7,002 nucleotides of DNA, taken from NCBI GenBank assembly GCA_964568655.1, contig CAZMRG010000164.1, positions 1 to 7,002 on the forward strand, written 5' to 3'. Of the stretch, positions 1 to 6,435 are shown piece after piece. Numbering within the stretch: position 1 is the stretch's first letter; every line of letters begins with the position of its first letter. The notes under the pieces were generated by a model that saw only the letters and a program-made list of their open reading frames with translations, had not been told where the DNA came from and did no database searches. Origin of the DNA: CAWFKW01 sp964568655. GTDB taxonomy: Bacteria > Bacteroidota > Ignavibacteria > Tepidaquicellales > OLB5. A program made the position numbers and the translations under genes.

Positions 1-935
1 CTAATTATCAAAGGAAAATAATGCGGATTGGAATTATGCATTGGTCTTAAAATGTAGCTTGAATTTTTTTCCTTTTTAACATTTTCAAATGGAAATTTAT
101 CCATCGGAATCAAGACTGATTCGTTTTTGTAATTTTCAAAGTCAGTACCCTGAAATACATTATCATTATTTATTCCCTGGAAAAAAGAAACAACATTATC
201 ATCCCCGAATTCCTCGGCCAGATAATGAGCTAAATAATACCCATAAGAATCTTCGTATGATAATTTACGAACATAACCTCTTTGTAAATGTGCATCCCCG
301 TATTCTAATAAATAATGATTATTCTCATTATTATTACGAATAAAATTTATTAATCTGCCAGAAATATTTTTATCTCTGTCATTAATAAACCATGATTCCG
401 CCTCTTTTTGCGTTTTCCCGTAATAATCTTTGTTTGTCTCAATATCATATTCTTCAAATCCGAGGATATTAATAGTAATTTCATTTGACCTCTTTGAATT
501 CAGACTGTCTATTTTATCTTTTACATTGCGTAAATTATAATAGCATTCACAGTCTTCCAGATTGTCGAATGGCATTATCTTTTGCCGTAATAACGAATCA
601 TTTCCTGTATTAACAAAATAATTTATATAACTTGCACTGGAGCTATCAGTTTCAAAAACTAAATTCAAAATATAGTTTTGTGATTTATCATTTTGGCATT
701 CAACTATCCAGTAATTAATAACATTAACCAATGCATTGTACCAAACATAATCATCATGAGTAAATTCCCCCACCATGACAACTTTTTTCTTGTTTATTTC
801 GCTAGCTATAACACTATCAGGATTTGTACAATAATCCTTGTTTGAAGTTTTACATGAAAAAGTATTTGCTGATAAGCAAAAAAGGAGAATAAGAATTAAC
901 AGAAACGATTGTTTTAAATCTGCGGAGGTTTTCAT
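1..935 (-). CDS. Exported (possible lipoprotein) GxxH-motif protein of the EreA/ChaN/TIKI type, partial
   Basis: This reading frame is open from ATG at 935-933 to the window edge (311 codons seen); its C-terminus is missing. Residues 1-27 form a signal peptide: a polar start with Lys2 and Lys8, then a hydrophobic core rich in Leu and Ile at 11-21. Cys28 follows the sequence NTFS, so a relaxed lipobox is possible. Motifs seen in order are VVMVGEFTH (52-60), FETD with Glu95, LGFEE (158-162), an acidic/basic NDRDKN segment (185-190), and LEYGDAHLQ (210-218). Two GxxH motifs on predicted strands, with a Glu between them, are typical of the erythromycin-esterase-like/ChaN/TIKI superfamily, which includes hydrolases and heme-binding proteins. 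I infer that membership; the substrate is unknown. The protein is rich in Asn and Tyr, and its gene is much more AT-rich than its neighbours. No Shine-Dalgarno sequence precedes the ATG, but it is the only start placed just before a signal peptide. The terminator at 977-1007 separates it from kbl. Confidence 0.75.
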   Translation of the reverse strand, partial: MKTSADLKQSFLLILILLFCLSANTFSCKTSNKDYCTNPDSVIASEINKKKVVMVGEFTHDDYVWYNALVNVINYWIVECQNDKSQNYILNLVFETDSSSASYINYFVNTGNDSLLRQKIMPFDNLEDCECYYNLRNVKDKIDSLNSKRSNEITINILGFEEYDIETNKDYYGKTQKEAESWFINDRDKNISGRLINFIRNNNENNHYLLEYGDAHLQRGYVRKLSYEDSYGYYLAHYLAEEFGDDNVVSFFQGINNDNVFQGTDFENYKNESVLIPMDKFPFENVKKEKNSSYILRPMHNSNPHYFPLII

Positions 936-947
936 AATTCACAGGAT

Positions 948-979
948 TAAATTTAGTATGTAAAAAATGATTAATTCAA
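948..979 (-). promoter_or_regulatory. Weak candidate promoter for the GxxH-protein gene
   Basis: Reading the minus strand, TTGAAT (979-974) is followed after 18 bases by TAAATT (955-950), 14 bases from the ATG. Each hexamer matches the sigma-70 consensus at four of six positions. The same bases also read as TTG plus TAAATTTA, close to the Bacteroidota-type TAnnTTTG element. It is the only candidate between the kbl terminator and the start codon, and its upstream part overlaps the terminator U-tract. In such AT-rich DNA it could be chance. Confidence 0.25.
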
Positions 980-1007
980 AAAATAAAAGCCGGCGTTAAC
1001 CGGCTTT
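977..1007 (-). terminator. Rho-independent terminator of the acyl-CoA synthetase/ACP/kbl operon
   Basis: An 8-bp perfect stem, AAAGCCGG (986-993) with CCGGCTTT (1000-1007), encloses a 6-base loop. On the minus strand the stem is followed by TATTTTTTG (985-977). It lies about 30 bases past the kbl stop codon. The plus-strand flank has no U-run, so the terminator works in the minus direction. It ends the operon and isolates the downstream GxxH-protein gene. Confidence 0.88.
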
Positions 1008-1037
1008 ACAAAAATATTCATTCCTTTATCATGACTC

Positions 1038-2285
1038 TTACTGTCCGTATTTATCTATAATTTCCTGTTTAGTTTTATGCAGGATATCAAATTGCTTCCC
1101 AACTTTAAGGAATGCATCAAGAGCTTTATCAAGATGATGCTGTTCATGAGCTGCAGAAAGCTGGGTTCTTATCCTTGCCGCGCCTTTGGGCACAACCGGG
1201 AAAAAGAATCCAACAGCATAGATGCCTTCTCTGTATAAAGCCTGAGCGAAGTCCTGTGATAGCTTTGCGTTAAACAGCATCACCGGGACTATCGGAGTCT
1301 CGCCGTCTTTTATTATCAATCCGCCTTCAGTAAGGCCTTTTCTCCAGAAATTGGTATTTCTTTCGAGCTTGTCGCGGCGTTCGGTTGTTTTGGATATCAG
1401 ATCCAATACAGCCAGCGCGCCTGAAACAATAACCGGGGCCACTGTGTTTGAAAACAAATATGGGCGGGCTTTCTGCCTGCACATTTCAACCAGTTCTTTT
1501 CTGCCGGATACACAGCCGCCGGATGCGCCGCCCAGAGCTTTACCAAGCGTAGTGGTAATAATATCTATCTTACCCAATACGCCGCAATGCTCCTGCGTTC
1601 CCCTGCCGGTCTTCCCGATAAATCCGCTGGCATGCGAATCATCAAGAAATACCATCGAATTATATTTTTCAGCAAGCTCAACTATCTTATCAAGCTTGGC
1701 TAAGTCGCCGTCCATTGAAAACGAGCCGTCTGTTATAATAAGCCTTAATCTTTTATTCTGATGCAATATCAGCTTCTCTTCAAGATGCGCCATATCGGAA
1801 TGTTTGTAAGTATCGTTCTGCGCTTTGCATAAACGCATTCCGTCAACAATAGAAGCGTGAACCAGCCTGTCGGCTATCATCACATCTTCATCTGTCAAAA
1901 CCGCCTCAAAAACTCCGGCGTTAGCGTCCATACATGAAGGGAACAATATTGTATCTTCTGTTCCGAGGAATTCGGTAAGTCTTTGTTCAAGTTCTTTGTG
2001 TATGTCCTGCGTTCCGCAAATAAACCTGACGGAAGACATTCCGTATCCCCTTGCTTCAAGCCCTGCATGCGCCGCTTTAACAACATCCGGGTGAGAGGAT
2101 AAACCAAGGTAGTTATTGGCGCACATGTTTATAACTTTTTTACGTTCGGTACCCATCGGGAACTCTACTTCTATATCGGCATTCTGCGGACTGAAAATTG
2201 CTCTTTCAACCTTGAATATTCCGCCTGAGCGAAGCCCTGATAACTGCGTACTAAACATATCTCTTACAGCCTGTGAATAAGCCAT
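1038..2285 (-). CDS. kbl: 2-amino-3-ketobutyrate CoA ligase (glycine C-acetyltransferase), PLP-dependent alpha-oxoamine synthase
   Basis: This 415-residue enzyme belongs to fold-type I alpha-oxoamine synthases. True Kbl interconverts glycine plus acetyl-CoA and 2-amino-3-ketobutyrate plus CoA in cytosolic threonine degradation. It follows the E. coli Kbl sequence as I recall it: CANNYLGL (55-62), VRFICGTQD (86-94), HASI with His143 stacking on PLP, DGSFSMDG (186-193), DDSHA with Asp215 and His218, TLGKALGG with Schiff-base Lys249, RPYLFSN (274-280), and the carboxylate-binding ARIRTQ region (370-375). It is slightly longer than E. coli Kbl (398), with an extra charged tail of about ten residues. 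The start is fixed by AAAGGAG at 2298-2292, which overlaps the ACP stop codon. No threonine dehydrogenase is adjacent; an ACP and two acid-activating enzymes are. Another acyl thioester, possibly ACP-bound, is therefore a credible alternative donor. Family assignment is firm; the physiological substrate is inferred. Confidence 0.93.
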   Translation of the reverse strand: MAYSQAVRDMFSTQLSGLRSGGIFKVERAIFSPQNADIEVEFPMGTERKKVINMCANNYLGLSSHPDVVKAAHAGLEARGYGMSSVRFICGTQDIHKELEQRLTEFLGTEDTILFPSCMDANAGVFEAVLTDEDVMIADRLVHASIVDGMRLCKAQNDTYKHSDMAHLEEKLILHQNKRLRLIITDGSFSMDGDLAKLDKIVELAEKYNSMVFLDDSHASGFIGKTGRGTQEHCGVLGKIDIITTTLGKALGGASGGCVSGRKELVEMCRQKARPYLFSNTVAPVIVSGALAVLDLISKTTERRDKLERNTNFWRKGLTEGGLIIKDGETPIVPVMLFNAKLSQDFAQALYREGIYAVGFFFPVVPKGAARIRTQLSAAHEQHHLDKALDAFLKVGKQFDILHKTKQEIIDKYGQ

Positions 2286-2291
2286 TTTATT

Positions 2292-2298
2292 CTCCTTT
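2292..2298 (-). promoter_or_regulatory. kbl ribosome binding site overlapping the ACP stop codon
   Basis: AAAGGAG reads on the minus strand from 2298 to 2292 and shares bases with the ACP stop codon TAA (2299-2297). The kbl ATG follows six bases later. The arrangement suggests translational coupling: ribosomes finishing the ACP would sit on the kbl initiation region. Confidence 0.75.
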
Positions 2299-2548
2299 AA
2301 TTAATACCAAATTCTATTAACATCTTTGCAATATTATTTACGCTGTCAAACGCCTCAGGCGTAGCCTTTGCATCGGGGATCTGAATGCTGTATTTCGTCT
2401 CTAAGAACATTTTTAACGAGACCATAGAAAAAGAATCTACGATTCCGCCGGATATAAGCTGAGTGTCATAACCAACCTGCCTGTCATCGCCTTCTTCGAG
2501 ATATTCTTTTTTTACATAAGCAAGTACAACGTCTTTTACATTTTCCAT
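2297..2548 (-). CDS. Free-standing acyl carrier protein
   Basis: This 83-residue, acidic, helical protein has the acyl/peptidyl carrier protein layout. A helix I region (1-18) is followed by a loop with GGIVDSFS (34-41), where Ser39 of the Asp-Ser pair is the expected 4'-phosphopantetheine attachment site. Helix II (40-52) follows, then IQIPDAKATPEAFDSVNNIAKML (55-77 region; split as IQIPDAKATP and EAFDSVNNIAKML). Phe40 and Ser41 replace the usual Leu-Asp/Glu of fatty-acid AcpP (DSLD/E), so it looks like a specialised carrier rather than the housekeeping AcpP. No fatty-acid synthesis gene is nearby. It sits 41 bases after the AcsA-type gene and directly before kbl, so it probably carries an acyl group loaded by a neighbouring synthetase and offers it to the alpha-oxoamine synthase. 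That role is inferred. The start has AAAAGGAAAG just upstream. No phosphopantetheinyl transferase is in the window. Confidence 0.88.
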   Translation of the reverse strand: MENVKDVVLAYVKKEYLEEGDDRQVGYDTQLISGGIVDSFSMVSLKMFLETKYSIQIPDAKATPEAFDSVNNIAKMLIEFGIN

Positions 2549-2589
2549 TTTTCTTTCCTTTTAATAATATTTATTATATGGTTAATTAA

Positions 2590-4308
2590 TTACATGTCGT
2601 TTTCTAATGTAGATATATCGCCTATCTCCTCGCCCCATTCTTTTGCTCTCAATACCCTTCTCATTATTTTACCTGAGCGGGTTTTGGGGAGGCTGTCAAC
2701 AAATTCAATTTCCTGGGGCATTGCTAGCGGAGATAGTTTTTTCCTGATGAAGTTCATTATTTCAAGTTCAAGCATCTTATTTTGCTCAATTCCCGGTTTT
2801 AGAGCTATGAACGCTTTAACTACTTCCATATTGATTGCATCAGGTTTTCCGATTGCAGCTGATTCTGCTACAGCGGGATGTTCTAAAAGCGCCGATTCGA
2901 TCTCAAAGGGACCAACAAGATGGCCAGCTGTATTAATAACATCATCATCCCTGCCAACAAACCAGTAATATCCGTCTTCATCAATACTTGCCCTATCGCC
3001 GCACAGATACCAGCCATTTACAAATTTTTTATTATAATTCTCAAGATTTTTCCAATAACCCCTGAACATAGCAGGCCAGCCCGGTTTAACCGCAATAATT
3101 CCAACTACGCCTTTTTGGTTCAACGGCAAATGTGTTTTCAGATCGACCACTGTTACTTCCATTCCGGGGAAAGGACGGCCCATTGAGCCCGGTTTTACTT
3201 TCATACATGGGAAGTTGCTTACAACCATGCTGCCTGTTTCTGTCTGCCAGAAAGTATCGTGGAACGGCATTCCGAATACTTTATCCGACCAAATGACCGC
3301 TTCTGCGTTCAGCGGCTCGCCTATGCTAGCAAGATACCTTAAACTTGAAAGGTCATGTTTTTTTACAACCTCTTCTCCCTCTTTCATCAATGCGCGTATA
3401 GCTGTCGGCGCTGAATACCATACCGATATTTTTTGTTTTTCTATAAATGAGTACCAGTTATCAGCCGTAAATCCTGAATCTGTTACGCACTGAGTTGTTC
3501 CGTTTGCCCACGGCCCGATTATTCCGTAAGATGTGCCGGTTACCCAACCCGGGTCAGCCGTACACCAGTAAATATCGTCCTCTTTCAAATCTAGTCCGTA
3601 TTTAGCTGTGATGTATTGCGATATAACCGAGTAATGAACGTGCTGAGCGCCTTTTGGCTTGCCTGTAGTGCCTGATGTATAATGCAAAACAGATGGCGTG
3701 TAAGCCTTTGACGGGTATATCTCAAATTCATCTACAGGTTTGCAGTTATCAAGGTCGAACATGAATTCACGTTCTCTCAGATTTTCAGGATTGTGTTCAT
3801 CGACCACAATTATCTGCTCCATGAAATCCATATCTTTTAATATTGTACGGACCTTGGGCAGATGTTTCTTCTGTGTAATAATTACTTTTGTACCCGCATC
3901 TTCAAGCCTTGTGAAAAGCGATTCCGGTCCGAATGCAGAATAAAGCGGCTGCGCAATTGCGCCTAATTTTAAAATTCCGAGAAAGCCAATGTAAAGCTCA
4001 GGAACTTTATCCATAAACAGGCAAACCCTGTCGCCCGGCACAACTGCCAGGTTTTTCAGATAAAGAGCTATGGCATTGCTAAGTTTTCTTATATCGTCAA
4101 ATGTATATTCTTTAACATTACCATGATGGTCCTGCCATATCAGAGCTTTCTTTTGAGCAAAACCATTTTTGCAGATCCTGTCGCTGCAATATTCGCCTAT
4201 ATTTATATTGTCGCCTTCTTTATACCCCAGTTCTTTTTCAACTAGAGACCAGCTAAAATCTTTAACTGTATCTTCATAAGAAAGCATGTTGTTCAGATAT
4301 TTAAACAT
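2590..4308 (-). CDS. acsA: AcsA-type AMP-forming acetyl-CoA synthetase (short-chain acyl-CoA synthetase)
   Basis: This 572-residue ANL-superfamily adenylate-forming enzyme has the length and motif order of Bacillus-type AcsA. It converts acetate (or a short acid), ATP and CoA into acyl-CoA, AMP and PPi. Visible motifs are the P-loop HYTSGTTGKPKG (209-220), YWCTADPGWVTG (247-258), ASIGEPLN (327-334), DTFWQTETGS (351-360), CGD with ribose-binding Asp438, hinge-region VGRDDDVIN (451-459), and RSGKIMRR with catalytic Lys547. Trp354, just before QTETG, matches the tryptophan that restricts Salmonella Acs to acetate. One oddity is AGHLVG (461-466), where Acs/AcsA have Arg at the position of Leu464. 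It aligns without gaps along all 572 residues with the upstream paralogue, at about 69% identity by hand count. A strong AGGGAGGT lies nine bases before the ATG. Acyl preference of this copy is probably acetate or propionate, but transfer to the adjacent ACP is also possible. Confidence 0.9.
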   Translation of the reverse strand: MFKYLNNMLSYEDTVKDFSWSLVEKELGYKEGDNINIGEYCSDRICKNGFAQKKALIWQDHHGNVKEYTFDDIRKLSNAIALYLKNLAVVPGDRVCLFMDKVPELYIGFLGILKLGAIAQPLYSAFGPESLFTRLEDAGTKVIITQKKHLPKVRTILKDMDFMEQIIVVDEHNPENLREREFMFDLDNCKPVDEFEIYPSKAYTPSVLHYTSGTTGKPKGAQHVHYSVISQYITAKYGLDLKEDDIYWCTADPGWVTGTSYGIIGPWANGTTQCVTDSGFTADNWYSFIEKQKISVWYSAPTAIRALMKEGEEVVKKHDLSSLRYLASIGEPLNAEAVIWSDKVFGMPFHDTFWQTETGSMVVSNFPCMKVKPGSMGRPFPGMEVTVVDLKTHLPLNQKGVVGIIAVKPGWPAMFRGYWKNLENYNKKFVNGWYLCGDRASIDEDGYYWFVGRDDDVINTAGHLVGPFEIESALLEHPAVAESAAIGKPDAINMEVVKAFIALKPGIEQNKMLELEIMNFIRKKLSPLAMPQEIEFVDSLPKTRSGKIMRRVLRAKEWGEEIGDISTLENDM

Positions 4309-4310
4309 TT

Positions 4311-4366
4311 AAAAATTACCTCCCTAAAAAACAAATTTATTAAATCAGTTTACCAAAAAATTACCT
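4311..4366 (-). repeat. 11-bp direct repeat duplicating an RBS-like segment before acsA
   Basis: The 11-mer AAAAATTACCT (plus strand) occurs at 4311-4321 and again at 4356-4366. On the minus strand both copies read AGGTAATTTTT. The copy nearest acsA is part of the working Shine-Dalgarno region; the other lies upstream with no useful start codon. It may be a small tandem-duplication relic or chance in AT-rich DNA. The 92-base gap between the two synthetase genes contains no terminator-like hairpin. Confidence 0.4.
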
Positions 4367-4400
4367 TCAAATGATTATTACTTTTTATTGCAGTTATATT

Positions 4401-6119
4401 TTATTTCCCTGTTTCAGAATCTGATTCAGGATCTATTTCTTCCTGCCATTCAAGAGCGCGCAACACCCTTCTGATTATTTTACCGCTCCTTGTTTTCGGA
4501 AGCTTTCCAATAAATTCAATTTCTTTAGGCATTGCAAGCGCCGAGATCTTCTTTCTAATAAATTCCATTATTTCCAGCTCGATCTTTTTGCTTGGCGTAA
4601 AGCCCTTTTTCAATACGATGAAAGCCTTTACAACTTCCATATTCATCTCGTCAGGTTTTCCTATGGCCGCTGATTCCGCAACCGCGGGATGCCTCTGAAT
4701 AGCCGCTTCAATTTCCCCGGGTCCTAATAGATAACCGGATGTATTAATAACATCATCATCCCGCCCAACAAACCAGAAATACCCGTCTTCATCTATACTA
4801 GCCCTGTCATTGCAGATGTACCAGCCATTATCGAATTTCCTTTTGTAAGCTTCTTCCTGGTTCAAATAACCTCTGAACATTGAGGGCCACCCGGGCCTGA
4901 TACCTATTTTGCCGACAACGCAACGGTTCTTTACCGGCGTATTCGTTTTCGGATCAAGAATAACTATTTCCATTCCGGGAAACGGTTTGCCCATTGAGCC
5001 GGGTTTTATTTTCATACATGGATAATTACCAATCATAACAGAACCTGTTTCCGTCTGAAGAAAAGTATCGTGAAAAGCAGTTCCGAACACTTTTTCCGAC
5101 CACTCAACTTCTTCGGGATTCAATGGCTCGCCGATGCTGGCAAGAACCCTTAAGCTTGAAAGATTATATTTATTTTCTTTTTCTTCTCCTTCTTTCATCA
5201 GCGACCTGATAAAAGTGGGGACTGTGTACCAAACCGATACTTTGTGCTTCTCAATAAATGAATACCAGTTATCGGGAGTAAAGGGCGCGTTAAGCACGCA
5301 TATCGTATTTCCGTTTGCCCACGGGCCAATAATTCCCGATGAGCTTCCTGTTACTCCATCCGGAGAAACAGTGCACCACACCACATCGTCTTCTTTTAAG
5401 TCGAGAACGAATTTCGCGCTTATGTATTGCGATATTATTGAGTAATGAACATGCTGCACGCCTTTGGGTTTACCCGAAGTTCCGGCAGTGTATAACATTA
5501 CCGAAGGAGTGTAAGCTTTAGAAGGATAAACATGACATTCATTTATCGGTTCGCATGTCTCAATGTTGCACATGAATTCGCGCTCTTTCAGATTTTCAGC
5601 ATGGTGTTCATCAACCACTATTATGTGCTCAAGAAAATCCATGTCTTTTAATATAGAGCGGACTTTGGGAAGATGTTTCTTTTGAGTTATGATAACTCTT
5701 GTTTTAGCGTCGTTTAATCTTGTAAAAAGAGATTCGGAGCCGAAAGAAGAATCTAAAGGTACGGCCACAGCGCCAAGTTTCAAAATCCCGAGAAAGCCAA
5801 TAAATAATTCCGGGACCTTGTCAAGAAACATACTGATCCTGTCGCCGGGATTTATTCCAAGGCTTTTTAAATAGAGTGAAACAGAATTGCTCAGCATTCT
5901 GAGCTCGTTAAAAGTATACGTTTTTACTTTTCCGTCTTCACTTTGCCATATGAGCGCTTTCTTTCCGCCCTTTCCCATCCTGCAATTTCTGTCTGTGCAG
6001 TACTCGGCAATGTTAATTACGTTGCCGTCTCTGTAACCAAGTTCTTTTTCAACCAGGTCCCAGCTGAAATCTTTAATGGCGTCTTCATACGACGCCATAT
6101 TGTTCATATATTTAAACAT
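4401..6119 (-). CDS. Divergent AcsA paralogue, AMP-forming acyl-CoA (or acyl-ACP) synthetase with altered active-site motifs
   Basis: This 572-residue ANL adenylate-forming enzyme is the first gene of the operon and a gapless paralogue of the following acsA. The fold core, the VGRDDDVIN hinge region (451-459), ribose-binding Asp438 and catalytic Lys547 in RSGKIIRR are kept, so it is not an obvious pseudogene. Several motif positions conserved in AcsA are changed. The P-loop reads TAGTSGKPKG (Ala212, Ser215). The DPGWVTG motif has become SPDGVTG (Ser252, Asp254, Gly255). The acyl-pocket tryptophan is Leu354 in DTFLQTETG, and the pre-Asp438 glycine is Asn437. Loss of Trp354 should enlarge the acyl pocket, since this residue limits chain length in Salmonella Acs. 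A changed substrate, or loading of the downstream ACP, is therefore likely; loss of activity cannot be excluded. The start has GGAGGT eight bases upstream. Its promoter was not identified but should lie between 6134 and the DinB gene. Confidence 0.88.
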   Translation of the reverse strand: MFKYMNNMASYEDAIKDFSWDLVEKELGYRDGNVINIAEYCTDRNCRMGKGGKKALIWQSEDGKVKTYTFNELRMLSNSVSLYLKSLGINPGDRISMFLDKVPELFIGFLGILKLGAVAVPLDSSFGSESLFTRLNDAKTRVIITQKKHLPKVRSILKDMDFLEHIIVVDEHHAENLKEREFMCNIETCEPINECHVYPSKAYTPSVMLYTAGTSGKPKGVQHVHYSIISQYISAKFVLDLKEDDVVWCTVSPDGVTGSSSGIIGPWANGNTICVLNAPFTPDNWYSFIEKHKVSVWYTVPTFIRSLMKEGEEKENKYNLSSLRVLASIGEPLNPEEVEWSEKVFGTAFHDTFLQTETGSVMIGNYPCMKIKPGSMGKPFPGMEIVILDPKTNTPVKNRCVVGKIGIRPGWPSMFRGYLNQEEAYKRKFDNGWYICNDRASIDEDGYFWFVGRDDDVINTSGYLLGPGEIEAAIQRHPAVAESAAIGKPDEMNMEVVKAFIVLKKGFTPSKKIELEIMEFIRKKISALAMPKEIEFIGKLPKTRSGKIIRRVLRALEWQEEIDPESDSETGK

Positions 6120-6435
6120 TTTAAAATACCTCCAATAAAAACATTAAATTAATGAAATCTGTAAACCTAAAAATATCACCTTCGTTTCGTTATCATGCAG
6201 TTGTGTTGGTATATGCAGCTGTATTTTTGACAAAAAAAATAGGAGACTATATTAGTCTCCCAAAATTTTGGAGTATAAAATTCTCTATTCCCTGTGTGTT
6301 ACTTAGTGTGGAATCTACAACAATTGAAAATCTTATTACTAGCAAGTACCGCAGCATATACAACAAACAACAATTTTAACAATATAAAAATACGGCAAAA
6401 AAATGCTATATACAATTAATAAAACACGGTATAGA
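6120..6435. other. Noncoding gap between the DinB gene and the synthetase operon
   Basis: These 316 bases hold no credible gene; short open frames on the plus strand lack ribosome binding sites and recognisable protein features. The contents on the minus strand are the GGAGGT of the first synthetase gene (6133-6128), a terminator at 6231-6260, and the AT-rich tail of the DinB transcript. The hexamer ATGCAG is repeated directly at 6195-6200 and 6213-6218. I found no well-spaced -35/-10 pair for the operon and no known riboswitch consensus. Confidence 0.6.
6231..6260 (-). terminator. Rho-independent terminator after the DinB gene (or attenuator before the operon)
   Basis: A perfect 8-bp stem, GGAGACTA (6242-6249) with TAGTCTCC (6253-6260), has a 3-base loop. 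On the minus strand it is followed by TA and eight T residues (6239-6232). It lies about 175 bases past the DinB stop and about 112 bases before the first synthetase ATG. The simplest role is ending the DinB transcript. The adjacent palindrome at 6257-6273 can pair with part of the same stem, so a regulated attenuator is possible. Confidence 0.82.

Noticed and set aside
89..343. 84-codon plus-strand open frame near the window start
   Set aside because: It lies antisense to a long minus-strand frame with a signal peptide and paired GxxH motifs, which is the better explanation.
1351..1761. 136-codon plus-strand open frame inside kbl
   Set aside because: It is antisense to a strongly conserved enzyme, has no ribosome binding site and no recognisable protein features.
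1895..2107. 70-codon minus-strand open frame within kbl in another phase
   Set aside because: It is fully inside the kbl frame, which matches its family across this stretch.
2594..3493. Run of plus-strand open frames (124, 88 and 92 codons) opposite acsA
   Set aside because: They are shadows of a real coding strand; similar frames recur opposite the paralogue, as expected from shared codon bias.
6206..6236. TTGTCA (minus strand) followed by TATACC as operon promoter
   Set aside because: The spacer is only 14 bases and the TTGTCA lies in the terminator tail, so it is not a convincing sigma-70 promoter.
6274..6435. T-box or other riboswitch in the leader, prompted by the GCTGCGGTAC segment
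   Set aside because: The T-box core (AGGGTGGNACCGCG) is absent and no other known riboswitch consensus was seen.
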